NCBI RefSeq assembly: GCF_021441885.1
Contig: NZ_CP090439.1
Span: forward strand, 806,001-870,000
Length of the DNA: 64,000 bases
Direction: 5' to 3'
Origin: Vibrio maritimus
GTDB lineage: Bacteria > Pseudomonadota > Gammaproteobacteria > Enterobacterales > Vibrionaceae
In this document: in pieces, positions 1-10,462 of the stretch
Layout of the letters: each line of letters starts with the position of its first letter
Position numbering within the stretch: the first letter of the stretch is position 1
Program-made: the position numbers and the translations under genes
The notes under the pieces: model-generated
Told to the model about the DNA's origin: nothing
Seen by the model: only the letters and a program-made list of their open reading frames with translations
Database searches by the model: none

Positions 1-1
1 C

Positions 2-1495
2 GATCCAAATACGTACACGCTGACCGTCACAGCCACCTCATCTGAGGGAGATACGGAGCACCCAGTAGCCGACAAGTCGGTCGTTAAAACCATTAACCTC
101 ATTGTTCTAGATGTGAATGAAGCGAACAACACCCCTCCGGAAGTTGTAGATTTTGATGTATTTGCGGGAGATGACACGATACCGCTGCATTTCGCGGATT
201 TTGCAACTGACATCGAGGATGATGCAAACAGCGACAAAGACACCTTAGTTGAAATCACAGAGCTGCCACAGTACGGGGAACTCTACGTTGAGGTTAATAA
301 TGGCGATGGTCGATTGTACCTTGAGGTTGGGGATACCGTTTTGGATAAAACAGTAATCCAATATGAGCTTAATAATGGTTTCTCTGCAAATGAAGATGGT
401 TTCGATCCAAGTCTTTCTGCCTTACTTGAACAAAGTATCGAGATTACTGGTGGTATCTATACCGGAGCGCGCCCCGACCCTGACTCAATCTCAGCAGAAC
501 AGTTGGCAAACATCGCTTACGATGATAATGGCAACGACAAACATAGCGGTTTCTTTACTCAACAAACTGGTCAAAACGGGCAGGATAACGAAAACGGCAA
601 TGGTCGTAACACGGATGAAGGCGAGTATATTGCGGTGCGCTATACTGCTGGGAGTATGACTCATGCCAAGGTTACCCTGGCGAGTCTGACTGGCAATATC
701 GTTCAAGGTAATGGAAATGCGCAGGCAGCGGTAATAACAGCGTTCCTATATCTTAATGGAGCTTATGTCGGTGCCCAGCAGCTTGACCCTGATACCGACT
801 TGCATCCAGCCTCAGGCAACAGCTCTAAAGTCGCGACAATGGATATTCAATCTGAACAGCCTTTTGATGAGGTTAGGGTTGTGTTGACGAATGAAAACGG
901 CAAAGGGTTTGTTCTACAAGGCTTTGAGGCAGTAGATACAGATGTTACCGATAGCTTCAAATATGAAGCGGTTGACGATGACGGCGCGCGAAGCAGTAGT
1001 GACGCTACGGTAACCATCAACATTTCACCTGAGGGTAACTTCACCGACTCTAATAACGATGAAGATTACGACTTCGCTGCGAAGGGCACAGAAACTTCTT
1101 ATCTATACGGTACAGAAGGGGATGACTTGCTCATAGGTGGTGATGGCGATGACCTGCTAATTGGTGGTAAAGGTAGTGATACTCTTACAGGTGGTGAGGG
1201 TAACGATACCTTTAAGTGGACCGAAAGTGATTTAGACGGTCATCGCGATGTGATTACTGACTTCTCTAGGGAAAACGGTAACAATGATGTCATTGATCTT
1301 AAAGACTTGTTTGAAGAAACAGACTCACTGGATGATCTGCTAGCTGACAATACAATTGTTGTTTCAGAAGACAACGGTAGCACTTTGATTAATGTCGATA
1401 AAGGCAATGGCAAGTCGGTAACTATTGAACTTGAAGGCGTTGTTGGTGTTGATAATAATATGCTTAATAACATTTTGATTATTCAAGATAGCTAG
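2..1495 (+). CDS. RTX-type giant adhesin, C-terminal part (5' end outside window)
   Basis: The reading frame is open from base 2, so this is the 3' end of a larger gene. The first ~40 residues look like the end of a cadherin/VCBS-like repeat (TYTLTVTA followed by NLIVLDVNE). Next comes an Asp-rich domain starting at NTPPEVVDFDVF, then RTX calcium-binding nonapeptides of the GGxGxD type (about nt 1110-1215). The final segment ends in ITDF, VIDLKDLF and VTIELEGVVGV, typical of the Vibrio type I secretion C-terminal module. The last ~460 residues are clearly paralogous to the end of the next gene, so the two adhesins share an export and folding module. The likely exporter is the LapB/LapC pair further downstream. 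The N-terminus, and hence any LapG site, cannot be seen. A rho-independent terminator follows. Confidence 0.88.
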   Translation, partial: DPNTYTLTVTATSSEGDTEHPVADKSVVKTINLIVLDVNEANNTPPEVVDFDVFAGDDTIPLHFADFATDIEDDANSDKDTLVEITELPQYGELYVEVNNGDGRLYLEVGDTVLDKTVIQYELNNGFSANEDGFDPSLSALLEQSIEITGGIYTGARPDPDSISAEQLANIAYDDNGNDKHSGFFTQQTGQNGQDNENGNGRNTDEGEYIAVRYTAGSMTHAKVTLASLTGNIVQGNGNAQAAVITAFLYLNGAYVGAQQLDPDTDLHPASGNSSKVATMDIQSEQPFDEVRVVLTNENGKGFVLQGFEAVDTDVTDSFKYEAVDDDGARSSSDATVTINISPEGNFTDSNNDEDYDFAAKGTETSYLYGTEGDDLLIGGDGDDLLIGGKGSDTLTGGEGNDTFKWTESDLDGHRDVITDFSRENGNNDVIDLKDLFEETDSLDDLLADNTIVVSEDNGSTLINVDKGNGKSVTIELEGVVGVDNNMLNNILIIQDS

Positions 1496-1507
1496 TTGAT
1501 AATATTT

Positions 1508-1536
1508 AAAAAAGCGACCTTCTGGGTCGCTTTTTT
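1508..1536 (+). terminator. Rho-independent terminator of first adhesin gene
   Basis: The stem GCGACC/GGGTCGC lies between an A-run and a T6 run, 12 bases after the adhesin stop codon. Confidence 0.85.
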
Positions 1537-1539
1537 ATT

Positions 1540-2056
1540 TTCTCTAAGTAGCCTTCTAGATTAAACACAATGGCTTATCTAGTGTTTGTTGTCTATTCCG
1601 TTCAATTCCTTTTCTAAATACGATTCCTGAACCATTAACCATAGTTGGATTGTCTCTCATAAGGCCGAGCTTGGCGGTAGTATCTGTGCCTCGCTACTGC
1701 GGTTAGATGCGTCTAAGGAAGAGCTTATCCCATCAGTGACGAACCAATATGCGCTCTAATGCTCATGTAGTTAAATTTGAAATGAGTAGAATAAATGAAA
1801 TCAGAGTTTTTCCTTTAACTTCATAGAGTAACAATAGAATAAACAAAGATGAGCGGAAATCTACGATTCTCGAATATGAGAGACTTAATTTCTTTTTTGA
1901 GACACATGATTAATTAGCTTGTCAAAACATACTCAATATTCGAGATGTCTGATATTACCTTTATACAACAAATAAAAATTCAACTTTATTGCAACGCAGT
2001 GTTAACGAATGAGCTAGGTAATATTACAGAGCAACCCGGTCGTCACTGGGTGACTC
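1540..2056. other. AT-rich intergenic region upstream of second adhesin
   Basis: About 500 bases without a convincing gene. It separates the two adhesin genes and must carry the promoter of the second. A run of about 43 open codons (about 1631-1759, + strand) has no start codon or ribosome-binding site and was not called. No clear operator was recognised. Confidence 0.5.
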
Positions 2057-2068
2057 AAGGAGTCGAAC

Positions 2069-5000
2069 ATGAGTGGTTTTTCTTTATTTGGTGCAGTGCA
2101 GGTTTCAGGTACGTTAGTGGTGGATGCCCAGGGGAGGCTGACAGTCCTTCCTGAGGGACTAGATCCTCGTCCGGGAGATGTCGTAATCGACATTTTAGAG
2201 GATGCAGAAGTCGGTGAGGATGTGAACGTCGTCGTTATTGAAGATGATGGCTCGGCGAGAACGCTTGAGATAACAGCATTGGATGCAGACGCGATCATCG
2301 CACAGATCGAATCTGGACAAGACCCGACGGATGTAGAGGGCCAAGAGACTGCAGCAGGTGAAGAAAATGGCTCGAGCCCGACCACTACTGGAGTTATTGA
2401 GCGTGACGGCACTCAAGTCATTGCGTCTACCCAGTTCGACACGACAGGTTTGGAAGCGCAAGGTTTATCGGCAACACAGTCTTTAACTTTGCTCCAGTTT
2501 GCTCGTCAACCTGTTCAAATAGCAGAAGAACCCATTCCTGCCACGCTAAGCGTGACGGGTGGAGAGCAGGTGAACGAGGGTGAAAGTGCTGAGTTTGTTG
2601 TAAGGTTATCCACCGAATCAGAGAATGAAATAGCTCTTGGGTTGAGTTTGGTAACCGATGAAAACGGTTATACCGCAGAGCCTGAAGATTTGGAATCCAT
2701 AAGTGCGTTCTATGTTGATAGTAACGGGGAAACGCAATCTATAAGCATTATCGATGGGCAAGTGAGTGTTCCAGCGGGTGTGACTGAGCTCATCGTCAGT
2801 GTTCAAACTCGACAAGATTCAATCTTTGAAGGGCAAGAGAGCTTTGGTCTTCGAGTCTCAGACGTTGATGGCGTAACGCAGCAAGACGATAGCAGCACAT
2901 TTGATGAAAATGGTACCCTCTTTGTGACCGGGGATGCAGACATCATTGATGACGGCACTGGCCCTGGCCCCGATCCAGATGATGACCGCCCAGTATTATC
3001 TATTTCCGAAGGTGAGCCGGTCAGCGAGGGCTCATCTGCGATGTTTACCGTAAGCCTTTCTACGGAGACTGAGGCCGACGTGGTCTTAAACCTAGCGACC
3101 GTGACTGACGGGAATTACACTGCGGAAGAGGGTGATATAGGTGCTCTAACTGCTACTTACAATGACGGCGACTCTGATATTCCGCTCACCATCACCGATG
3201 GCAACGTGACCTTGCCTGCAGGTGTGACTGAGTTTAAAGTCACCGTCGCGACAAGACAGGACGACATCTTCGAAGGCCCAGAAACCTTCGGCGTGACTGT
3301 CACTGACAACAATAACGTGACCACCAACGGTTCAGCAACGGGTGTAGGTACCATTCTCGATGACGGTACAGGCCCCGACCCCGATCCAGACGATGACCGC
3401 CCAGAGCTTTCCATTACGCCAGCCGTATCAGTGGACGAAGGCACAGGTGCCATGTTCACGGTAAACCTCTCTAAAGCGACCGAAGCGGATGTGGTTTTGA
3501 ACCTCGCGACCGCGACCGATGGGGATTACAGTGCTGAAGATGGTGATATAGGTGCTCTATCTGCCACGTATAGTGATGGCGAGTCTGATATTCCGCTCAC
3601 CATCACAGACGGCAACGTGACCCTACCTGCCGGTGTGACTGAATTTAAAGTCACCGTCGTCACCACACAGGACGACATCTTTGAAGGTCCAGAAACCTTC
3701 GGTGTGACGGTCACTGACAGCAACAATGTCACCACCAATGGGTCTGCAACAGGTCTGGGCACCATTCTCGATGACGGCACAGGTCCAGATCCCGATCCAG
3801 ACGATGACCGCCCAGAGCTTTCCATTACCCCTGCCGTATCAGTGGACGAAGGCACTAGCGCCATGTTCACGGTAAACCTCTCTAAATCGACCGAAGCTGA
3901 CGTGGTCTTGAACCTCGCTACCGCGACCGATGGGGATTACAGTGCTGAAGAGGGTGATATAGGTGCTCTATCTGCTTCTTACAACGATGGCGAGTCTGAT
4001 ATTCCGCTCACCATCACCGATGGTAATGTTACTTTGCCTGCGGGTGTGACAGAGTTTAAAGTCACCGTGGCGACAACCCAAGACGAGATCTTCGAAGGTC
4101 CGGAAACCTTCGGTGTGACTGTCACTGACAACAATAACGTGACCACCAACGGTTCAGCAACGGGTGTGGGTACCATTCTCGATGACGGTACGGGCCCCGA
4201 TCCTGATCCGGACGATGACCGCCCAGAGCTTTCTATTACGCCAGTGGTATCAGTGAACGAAGGCACAGGTGCTATGTTCACGGTGAACCTGTCGAAAGAG
4301 ACCGAAGCCGATGTAGTCTTGAATCTCGCGACCGCAACCGATGGTAGCTACACGGCCGAGTCTGGCGATATTGGTGCGATCACCGCGAGCTACAACGACG
4401 GCGAGTCTGATATCGCGTTAACCATCACCGATGGCAACATCACTCTGCCTGCCGGTGTGACCGAGTTTAAAGTCACTGTCGCGACCACACAGGACGACAT
4501 CTTTGAAGGTCCAGAAACCTTCGGTGTGACGGTCACCGACAATAATAACGTGACCACTAACGGTTCAGCGACAGGCGTGGGCACCATTCTTGATGATGGT
4601 AGTGGTCCAGACCCAGATCCGGATGATGACCGCCCAGAGCTTTCCATCACGCCAGCGGTGTCAGTGAACGAAGGCACGGGTGCCATGTTCACGGTAAACC
4701 TGTCGAAAGAGACCGAAGCGGATGTGGTCTTGAATCTAGCGACCGCAACGGATGAGGATTACAGTGCTGAAGATGGCGACATTGGCGCGATCACCGCGAG
4801 CTACAACGACGGCGAATCTGATATCGCGTTAACCATCACCGATGGCAACATCACTCTGCCTGCCGGTGTGACCGAGTTTAAAGTCACCGTGGCGACCACA
4901 CAGGACGATATCTTTGAAGGTCCAGAAACCTTCGGTGTGACGGTCACTGACAACAATAACGTGACCGCTAACGGTTCAGCGACAGGCGTGGGCACCATTC

Positions 5001-8000
5001 TTGATGACGGCACGGGGCCAGACCCTGATCCAGACGATGACCGTCCAGAGCTTTCCATCACGCCAGCGGTGTCAGTAAACGAAGGCTCGGGTGCCATGTT
5101 CACGGTGAACTTGTCGAAAGAGACCGAAGCGGATGTGGTCTTGAATCTCGCGACCGCAACGGATGGGGATTACAGTGCTGAAGATGGCGACATTGGCGCG
5201 GTCACCGCGAGCTACAACGACGGCGAATCTGATATCGCGTTAACCATCACCGATGGCAACATCACTCTGCCTGCCGGTGTGACCGAGTTTAAAGTCACCG
5301 TGGCGACCACACAGGACGATATCTTTGAAGGTCCAGAAACCTTCGGTGTGACGGTCACCGACAACAACAACGTGACCACCAACGGCTCGGCGACTGGCGT
5401 GGGCACCATTCTCGATGACGGTACGGGCCCCGATCCTGATCCGGACGATGACCGTCCAGAGCTTTCTATTACACCAGCGGTATCAGTGAACGAAGGCACA
5501 GGTGCTATGTTCACGGTGAACTTGTCGAAAGCAACGGAAGCTGACGTGGTCTTGAACCTTATTACCGCAGCGGATGGTGATTACAGTGCTGAAGATGGCG
5601 ATATTGGCGCTCTGACTGCCACGTATAACGATGGCGAGTCTGATATTCCGCTCACCATTACCGATGGTAATGTGACTCTGCCCGCAGGTGTGACCGAGTT
5701 TAAAGTCACCGTCGCCACCACACAGGACGACATCTTCGAAGGTCCAGAAACCTTCGGTGTGACCGTTACTGATAGCAACAGTGTGACCACCAACGGTTCA
5801 GCAACGGGTGTAGGCACCATTCTCGATGACGGTACAGGCCCCGACCCCGATCCAGATGATGACAGCCCAGAGCTTTCAATCACCCCAGCAGTGTCTGTAA
5901 ACGAAGGTATGGGTGCCATGTTCACAGTTAGCCTGTCTAATGCGACAGAAGCCGACGTGATCTTGAATCTCGCCACGGCGACCGATGGTAGCTACACGGC
6001 AGAGTCTGGAGACATTGGCGCTTTAACCGCCACCTATAACGACGGCGAGTCTGATATCCCATTAACCATTACCGATGGCAACGTGACTCTACCAGCTGGT
6101 GTGACTGAGTTTAAAGTCACCGTCGCGACAACCCAGGACGACGTCTTTGAAGGCCCAGAAACCTTTGGCGTGACCGTCACCGATGAGAACAACGTGACGA
6201 CCAACGGTTCAGCGACTGGTGTGGGTACAATCTTGGATGGAGATAAACCGGAGTTATCTATCACGCCAGCGGTGTCAGTAAACGAAGGCACTGAAGCCAT
6301 GTTCACTGTGAACTTGTCGAAAGAGACCGAAGCCGATGTGGTCTTGAATCTCGCGACCGCGACCGATGGTAGCTACACGGCAGAGTCTGGAGACATTGGC
6401 GCTCTAACCGCCACCTATAACGACGGCGAGTCTGATATCGCGTTGACCATCACTGATGGCAACATCACCCTACCAGCCGGTGTGACTGAGTTTAAAGTCA
6501 CCGTGGCGACAACCCAAGACGACATCTTCGAGGGTCCAGAAACCTTCGGAGTGACCGTTACTGATAACAACAGTGTAACCACCAACGGTTCAGCAACGGG
6601 TGTGGGTACTATTCTCGATGATGGCACGGGTCCTGACCCTGATCCAGACGATGACCGCCCAGAGCTGTCTATCACGCCAGCGGTGTCAGTGAACGAAGGC
6701 ACGGGTGCTATGTTCACGGTGAATCTATCGAATGCGACGGAAGCCGATGTGGTCTTGAATCTCGCCACGGCGACCGATGGTAGCTACACGGCAGAGTCTG
6801 GAGACATTGGCGCTTTAACCGCCACCTATAACGATGGCGAGTCTGATATTCCGCTCACCATCACTGACGGCAATGTGACCCTACCAGCTGGTGTGATCGA
6901 GTTTAAAGTCACCGTGGCGACAACCCAAGACGACATCTTTGAAGGTCCAGAAACCTTTGGTGTGACGGTCACTGACAACAATAACGTGACCACCAACGGT
7001 TCAGCCACAGGTGTGGGCACCATCCTCGACGATGGCTCAGGTCCAGACCCCGATCCGGACGATGACCGTCCAGAGCTTTCCATCACGCCAGCGGTGTCAG
7101 TGAACGAAGGCACAGGTGCTATGTTCACGGTGAATCTATCGAAAGAAACCGAAGCGGACGTGGTCTTGAATCTGGCGACCGCGACCGATGGTAGCTATAC
7201 CGCTGAGTCTGGAGACATCGGGGGAATTACCGCGAGCTACAACGACGGAGAGTCAGATATCGCGTTAACCATCACCGATGGCAACATCACCCTGCCTGCT
7301 GGTGTTACGGAGTTTAAAGTCACCGTCGCAACCACACAGGATGACATCTTCGAAGGGCCAGAAACCTTCGGAGTGACGGTTACCGACAACAATAACGTGA
7401 CCACTAACGGTTCAGCGACAGGCGTGGGCACCATTCTTGATGATGGCAGCGGTCCAGACCCTGATCCGGATGATGACCGTCCAGAGCTTTCTATTACACC
7501 AGCGGTGTCAGTGAACGAAGGCACAGGTGCTATGTTCACGGTGAATCTATCGAAAGAAACCGAAGCGGACGTGGTCTTGAATCTGGCGACCGCGACCGAT
7601 GGTAGCTATACCGCTGAGTCTGGAGACATCGGGGGAATTACCGCGAGCTACAACGACGGAGAGTCAGATATCGCGTTAACCATCACCGATGGCAACATCA
7701 CCCTGCCTGCTGGTGTTACGGAGTTTAAAGTCACCGTCGCGACCACACAGGATGACATCTTCGAAGGGCCAGAAACCTTCGGAGTGACGGTTACCGACAA
7801 CAATAACGTGACCACTAACGGTTCAGCGACAGGCGTGGGCACCATTCTTGATGATGGCAGCGGCCCAGACCCTGATCCGGATGATGACCGTCCAGAGCTT
7901 TCTATTACACCAGCGGTGTCAGTGAACGAAGGCACGGGTGCCATGTTCACGGTGAACTTGTCGAAAGAGACCGAAGCGGATGTGGTCTTGAATCTCGCCA

Positions 8001-10375
8001 CCGCGACAGATGGTAGCTATACCGCTGAGTCTGGAGACATCGGGGGAATTACCGCGAGCTACAATGACGGCGAGTCTGATATCGCGTTGACCATCACCGA
8101 TGGCAATATCACTCTGCCAGCCGGTGTGACTGAGTTTAAAGTCACCGTCGCGACCACACAGGACGAAATCTTCGAAGGGCCAGAAACCTTCGGTGTAACG
8201 GTTACCGACAACAACAATGTGACCACTAATGGATCAGCAACGGGCGTGGGTACCATTCTTGATGATGGCACGGGTCCAGACCCTGATCCAGACGACGACC
8301 GTCCAGAGCTTTCCATCACGCCAGCGGTGTCTGTAAACGAAGGTACGGGTGCCATGTTCACGGTGAGCCTGTCTAATGCGACCGAAGCGGATGTGGTCTT
8401 GAATCTGGCGACTGCAACGGATGGTGATTACAGTGCGGAAGATGGCGACATTGGCACGATCACCGCGAGCTACAATGACGGCGAGTCAGATATTGCGTTG
8501 ACCATCACCGATGGCAATGTGACCCTACCAGCCGGTGTGACTGAGTTTAAAGTCACCGTCGCGACCACACAGGACGACATCTTTGAAGGTCCAGAAACCT
8601 TCGGTGTGACGGTCACTGACAACAATAACCTGACCACTAACGGTTCAGCGACAGGCGTGGGCACCATTCTTGATGATGGCTCAGGTCCTGACCCAGACCC
8701 GGATGATGACCGCCCAATGTTGTCTATCACTCCTGCTGTGTCTGTCAATGAGGGAACTGCAGCAATGTTCATCGTAGGTCTGTCTGCGCAGACTGAAGCT
8801 GATGTTGTTTTGAATCTTGCAGCGGTCACTGGCGGCGAATACAGTACCGGGGCTGGAGATATTGGATCTCTAACAGCGAGCTACAATGATGGTCAATCGG
8901 ACATACAATTGACTATAACCGACGGCAACATCACTCTGCCTGCAGGCGTGACCGAATTTAAGATCACAGTACCTACGATTACAGACGGCGTGTTTGAAAA
9001 CCCAGAGACCTTTGGTGTCGTCGTCACTGATAACGCCAACGTTACCACCAATGGCTCAGCGACTGGTGTAGGTACGATTACTGACATCAACACCCCACCA
9101 GAAGTCACGGATTTCGAGCTCTATGCAAGCGACGACAATATCCCGCTCGACTTCTCTGACTTCATTACTGACTTGGAGGATGACCAAGACCCTGACAAAG
9201 TCACAATGATAAAAATCGAGGAGGAACCAGCATTCGGTCAGCTCTACTTCATCACTGATGTCAACGGTGATCCTGTACGATTCGACCTAGAAGCCGGGGA
9301 TATGATCGCGGAAACTCATGATATCTATTACGATGTCGACGTTGCGTTTGATGCCACGATTGATGGCTTTACGGGTGACCTGGCTGAGCTAGAAGAGCAA
9401 GGGATCATTTTAACCGGTGGTACCTATGCGGGTGACGCTCCTCATGACAACTTGACGCAGGAATCGATAGGCTTTGATGGTGCAGGTGTTCTAAAACAGA
9501 GAGGTTATTTTACTCAACGAGCAGCCGAGAGTGGCTCGGGTAAAGAGACTGAATCTGCAACTAAAGAGTACATGTCAGTCAAGTTCCAAAGTGGGCTGGT
9601 GAATACCCTCGCGATCGGTATTGGTGCAATGACAGGCTCGTTTAACAATGGCGATTCCAAAGTCTTTGTTTATCTCTATGCCGATGGAGTGTTGCTTGAC
9701 CCTGATCCAATTGTTGTGAACGGCCCCGATAGCAGTTCATCGAAGCAAGCGTTGATAAACGTTGACTCCGATGTCGCTTTCGATGAGTTCAGGATCATTC
9801 CTGTAGATGATAGTGGCCAGAATGCGGGGTTTGTGCTCCAAAGCATAGAAATTATTGAGGCACAGATTGAAGATCAGTTCGTGTATAGCGCGGTTGATGC
9901 TGATGGTCTTGCTAGCACGGATACCGCTACGGTTGATGTGAATATCCTTTCTAAAGGTAATCTAGACCTCACCGATGAACTCGATTACGCAGTACAAGGC
10001 GGCAGCGGTGTGACCGTGATACATGGCACAGACGGTAACGATCTGCTTATCGGCGGTGCCGGTGATGATGTGATGACTGGTGGTGAAGGTAACGATATCT
10101 TTAAATGGGCAGAATCTGATCTCGACGGTGGCTACGATGTCATCAAAGATTTCTCGCAAGAAAACGGCAATGATGATGTTATTGACCTTTCAGACCTATT
10201 TGATGATGACGATACCTTAGCAGATCTACTGGCTTCGGATGTTATTCAGTCAGAAGAGTTGAATGGCAATACGGTAATCAGCATTGATAAAGGTAATGAC
10301 AAAACAGTCAGCATTGAACTGGAAGGCGTCGTAGGCGTCGACCTTAACACTATTCTCATCATAAATGAGCCATAG
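2069..10375 (+). CDS. LapA-type giant biofilm adhesin, T1SS substrate (2768 aa)
   Basis: Very large Asp/Gly/Thr-rich surface protein. Residues 1-155 form a LapA-like N-terminal retention module containing T94-A-A-G97; di-alanine TAAG sites are where LapG proteases cut such adhesins. One divergent and 15 similar Calx-beta/Ig-like repeats follow (about residues 155-2340). The usual unit is 137 aa (411 bp): an ELSITPAVSVNEG start, an FEGPETFGVTVTD core and an Asp/Pro linker DDGTGPDPDPDDDRP. One linker is 10 aa shorter (nt 6235-6250). The C-terminus has an NTPPEVTDFELY domain, RTX nonapeptides (about nt 10025-10110) and the same secretion module as the preceding gene. AAGGAG at 2057-2062 supports this start. 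Expected role: exported by LapB/LapC plus an outer-membrane partner, kept at the surface while LapD sequesters LapG, released when c-di-GMP falls. Ligand unknown. Confidence 0.93.
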   Translation: MSGFSLFGAVQVSGTLVVDAQGRLTVLPEGLDPRPGDVVIDILEDAEVGEDVNVVVIEDDGSARTLEITALDADAIIAQIESGQDPTDVEGQETAAGEENGSSPTTTGVIERDGTQVIASTQFDTTGLEAQGLSATQSLTLLQFARQPVQIAEEPIPATLSVTGGEQVNEGESAEFVVRLSTESENEIALGLSLVTDENGYTAEPEDLESISAFYVDSNGETQSISIIDGQVSVPAGVTELIVSVQTRQDSIFEGQESFGLRVSDVDGVTQQDDSSTFDENGTLFVTGDADIIDDGTGPGPDPDDDRPVLSISEGEPVSEGSSAMFTVSLSTETEADVVLNLATVTDGNYTAEEGDIGALTATYNDGDSDIPLTITDGNVTLPAGVTEFKVTVATRQDDIFEGPETFGVTVTDNNNVTTNGSATGVGTILDDGTGPDPDPDDDRPELSITPAVSVDEGTGAMFTVNLSKATEADVVLNLATATDGDYSAEDGDIGALSATYSDGESDIPLTITDGNVTLPAGVTEFKVTVVTTQDDIFEGPETFGVTVTDSNNVTTNGSATGLGTILDDGTGPDPDPDDDRPELSITPAVSVDEGTSAMFTVNLSKSTEADVVLNLATATDGDYSAEEGDIGALSASYNDGESDIPLTITDGNVTLPAGVTEFKVTVATTQDEIFEGPETFGVTVTDNNNVTTNGSATGVGTILDDGTGPDPDPDDDRPELSITPVVSVNEGTGAMFTVNLSKETEADVVLNLATATDGSYTAESGDIGAITASYNDGESDIALTITDGNITLPAGVTEFKVTVATTQDDIFEGPETFGVTVTDNNNVTTNGSATGVGTILDDGSGPDPDPDDDRPELSITPAVSVNEGTGAMFTVNLSKETEADVVLNLATATDEDYSAEDGDIGAITASYNDGESDIALTITDGNITLPAGVTEFKVTVATTQDDIFEGPETFGVTVTDNNNVTANGSATGVGTILDDGTGPDPDPDDDRPELSITPAVSVNEGSGAMFTVNLSKETEADVVLNLATATDGDYSAEDGDIGAVTASYNDGESDIALTITDGNITLPAGVTEFKVTVATTQDDIFEGPETFGVTVTDNNNVTTNGSATGVGTILDDGTGPDPDPDDDRPELSITPAVSVNEGTGAMFTVNLSKATEADVVLNLITAADGDYSAEDGDIGALTATYNDGESDIPLTITDGNVTLPAGVTEFKVTVATTQDDIFEGPETFGVTVTDSNSVTTNGSATGVGTILDDGTGPDPDPDDDSPELSITPAVSVNEGMGAMFTVSLSNATEADVILNLATATDGSYTAESGDIGALTATYNDGESDIPLTITDGNVTLPAGVTEFKVTVATTQDDVFEGPETFGVTVTDENNVTTNGSATGVGTILDGDKPELSITPAVSVNEGTEAMFTVNLSKETEADVVLNLATATDGSYTAESGDIGALTATYNDGESDIALTITDGNITLPAGVTEFKVTVATTQDDIFEGPETFGVTVTDNNSVTTNGSATGVGTILDDGTGPDPDPDDDRPELSITPAVSVNEGTGAMFTVNLSNATEADVVLNLATATDGSYTAESGDIGALTATYNDGESDIPLTITDGNVTLPAGVIEFKVTVATTQDDIFEGPETFGVTVTDNNNVTTNGSATGVGTILDDGSGPDPDPDDDRPELSITPAVSVNEGTGAMFTVNLSKETEADVVLNLATATDGSYTAESGDIGGITASYNDGESDIALTITDGNITLPAGVTEFKVTVATTQDDIFEGPETFGVTVTDNNNVTTNGSATGVGTILDDGSGPDPDPDDDRPELSITPAVSVNEGTGAMFTVNLSKETEADVVLNLATATDGSYTAESGDIGGITASYNDGESDIALTITDGNITLPAGVTEFKVTVATTQDDIFEGPETFGVTVTDNNNVTTNGSATGVGTILDDGSGPDPDPDDDRPELSITPAVSVNEGTGAMFTVNLSKETEADVVLNLATATDGSYTAESGDIGGITASYNDGESDIALTITDGNITLPAGVTEFKVTVATTQDEIFEGPETFGVTVTDNNNVTTNGSATGVGTILDDGTGPDPDPDDDRPELSITPAVSVNEGTGAMFTVSLSNATEADVVLNLATATDGDYSAEDGDIGTITASYNDGESDIALTITDGNVTLPAGVTEFKVTVATTQDDIFEGPETFGVTVTDNNNLTTNGSATGVGTILDDGSGPDPDPDDDRPMLSITPAVSVNEGTAAMFIVGLSAQTEADVVLNLAAVTGGEYSTGAGDIGSLTASYNDGQSDIQLTITDGNITLPAGVTEFKITVPTITDGVFENPETFGVVVTDNANVTTNGSATGVGTITDINTPPEVTDFELYASDDNIPLDFSDFITDLEDDQDPDKVTMIKIEEEPAFGQLYFITDVNGDPVRFDLEAGDMIAETHDIYYDVDVAFDATIDGFTGDLAELEEQGIILTGGTYAGDAPHDNLTQESIGFDGAGVLKQRGYFTQRAAESGSGKETESATKEYMSVKFQSGLVNTLAIGIGAMTGSFNNGDSKVFVYLYADGVLLDPDPIVVNGPDSSSSKQALINVDSDVAFDEFRIIPVDDSGQNAGFVLQSIEIIEAQIEDQFVYSAVDADGLASTDTATVDVNILSKGNLDLTDELDYAVQGGSGVTVIHGTDGNDLLIGGAGDDVMTGGEGNDIFKWAESDLDGGYDVIKDFSQENGNDDVIDLSDLFDDDDTLADLLASDVIQSEELNGNTVISIDKGNDKTVSIELEGVVGVDLNTILIINEP
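2348..2359 (+). other. Predicted LapG cleavage site (TAAG) in adhesin
   Basis: Codons ACT-GCA-GCA-GGT encode Thr94-Ala-Ala-Gly97. This matches the di-alanine TAAG motif and N-terminal position known for LapA-type substrates. A lapG homologue lies 20 kb downstream. Confidence 0.75.
2990..9085 (+). repeat. Tandem array of 15 x ~411-bp adhesin repeats
   Basis: In-frame tandem repeats of 411 bp (137 codons), with one unit of about 381 bp ending near 6250. Units between about 7080 and 7900 are almost identical at DNA level, differing at only a few bases. The outer units (about 2990-3400 and 8700-9085) are more diverged. This is typical of arrays that expand and contract by recombination from the middle. 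Confidence 0.92.
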
Positions 10376-10394
10376 AGCGAGGGCCGCAATGTAG

Positions 10395-10422
10395 AAGGGA
10401 AGTCTAATCGACTTCCCTTTTT
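10395..10422 (+). terminator. Rho-independent terminator of LapA-type adhesin gene
   Basis: AAGGGAAGTC / GACTTCCCTT stem with a 5-base loop and a T-run, 20 bases after the stop codon. Confidence 0.87.
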
Positions 10423-10462
10423 GTTGGCTCTGTAATCCTAACTGACCTTAAGCCTCCAAAGG

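Noticed and set aside
1631..1759. 43-codon open stretch between the adhesin genes that reads like protein (WIVSHKAELGGS...)
   Set aside because: No start codon or ribosome site, preceded by a stop, and no recognised family; too short to call a gene remnant.
3157..9108. Regular series of about 100-codon minus-strand open frames every 411 bp
   Set aside because: They are antisense shadows of the adhesin repeats, with biased Ser/Pro/Val composition and no ribosome sites.
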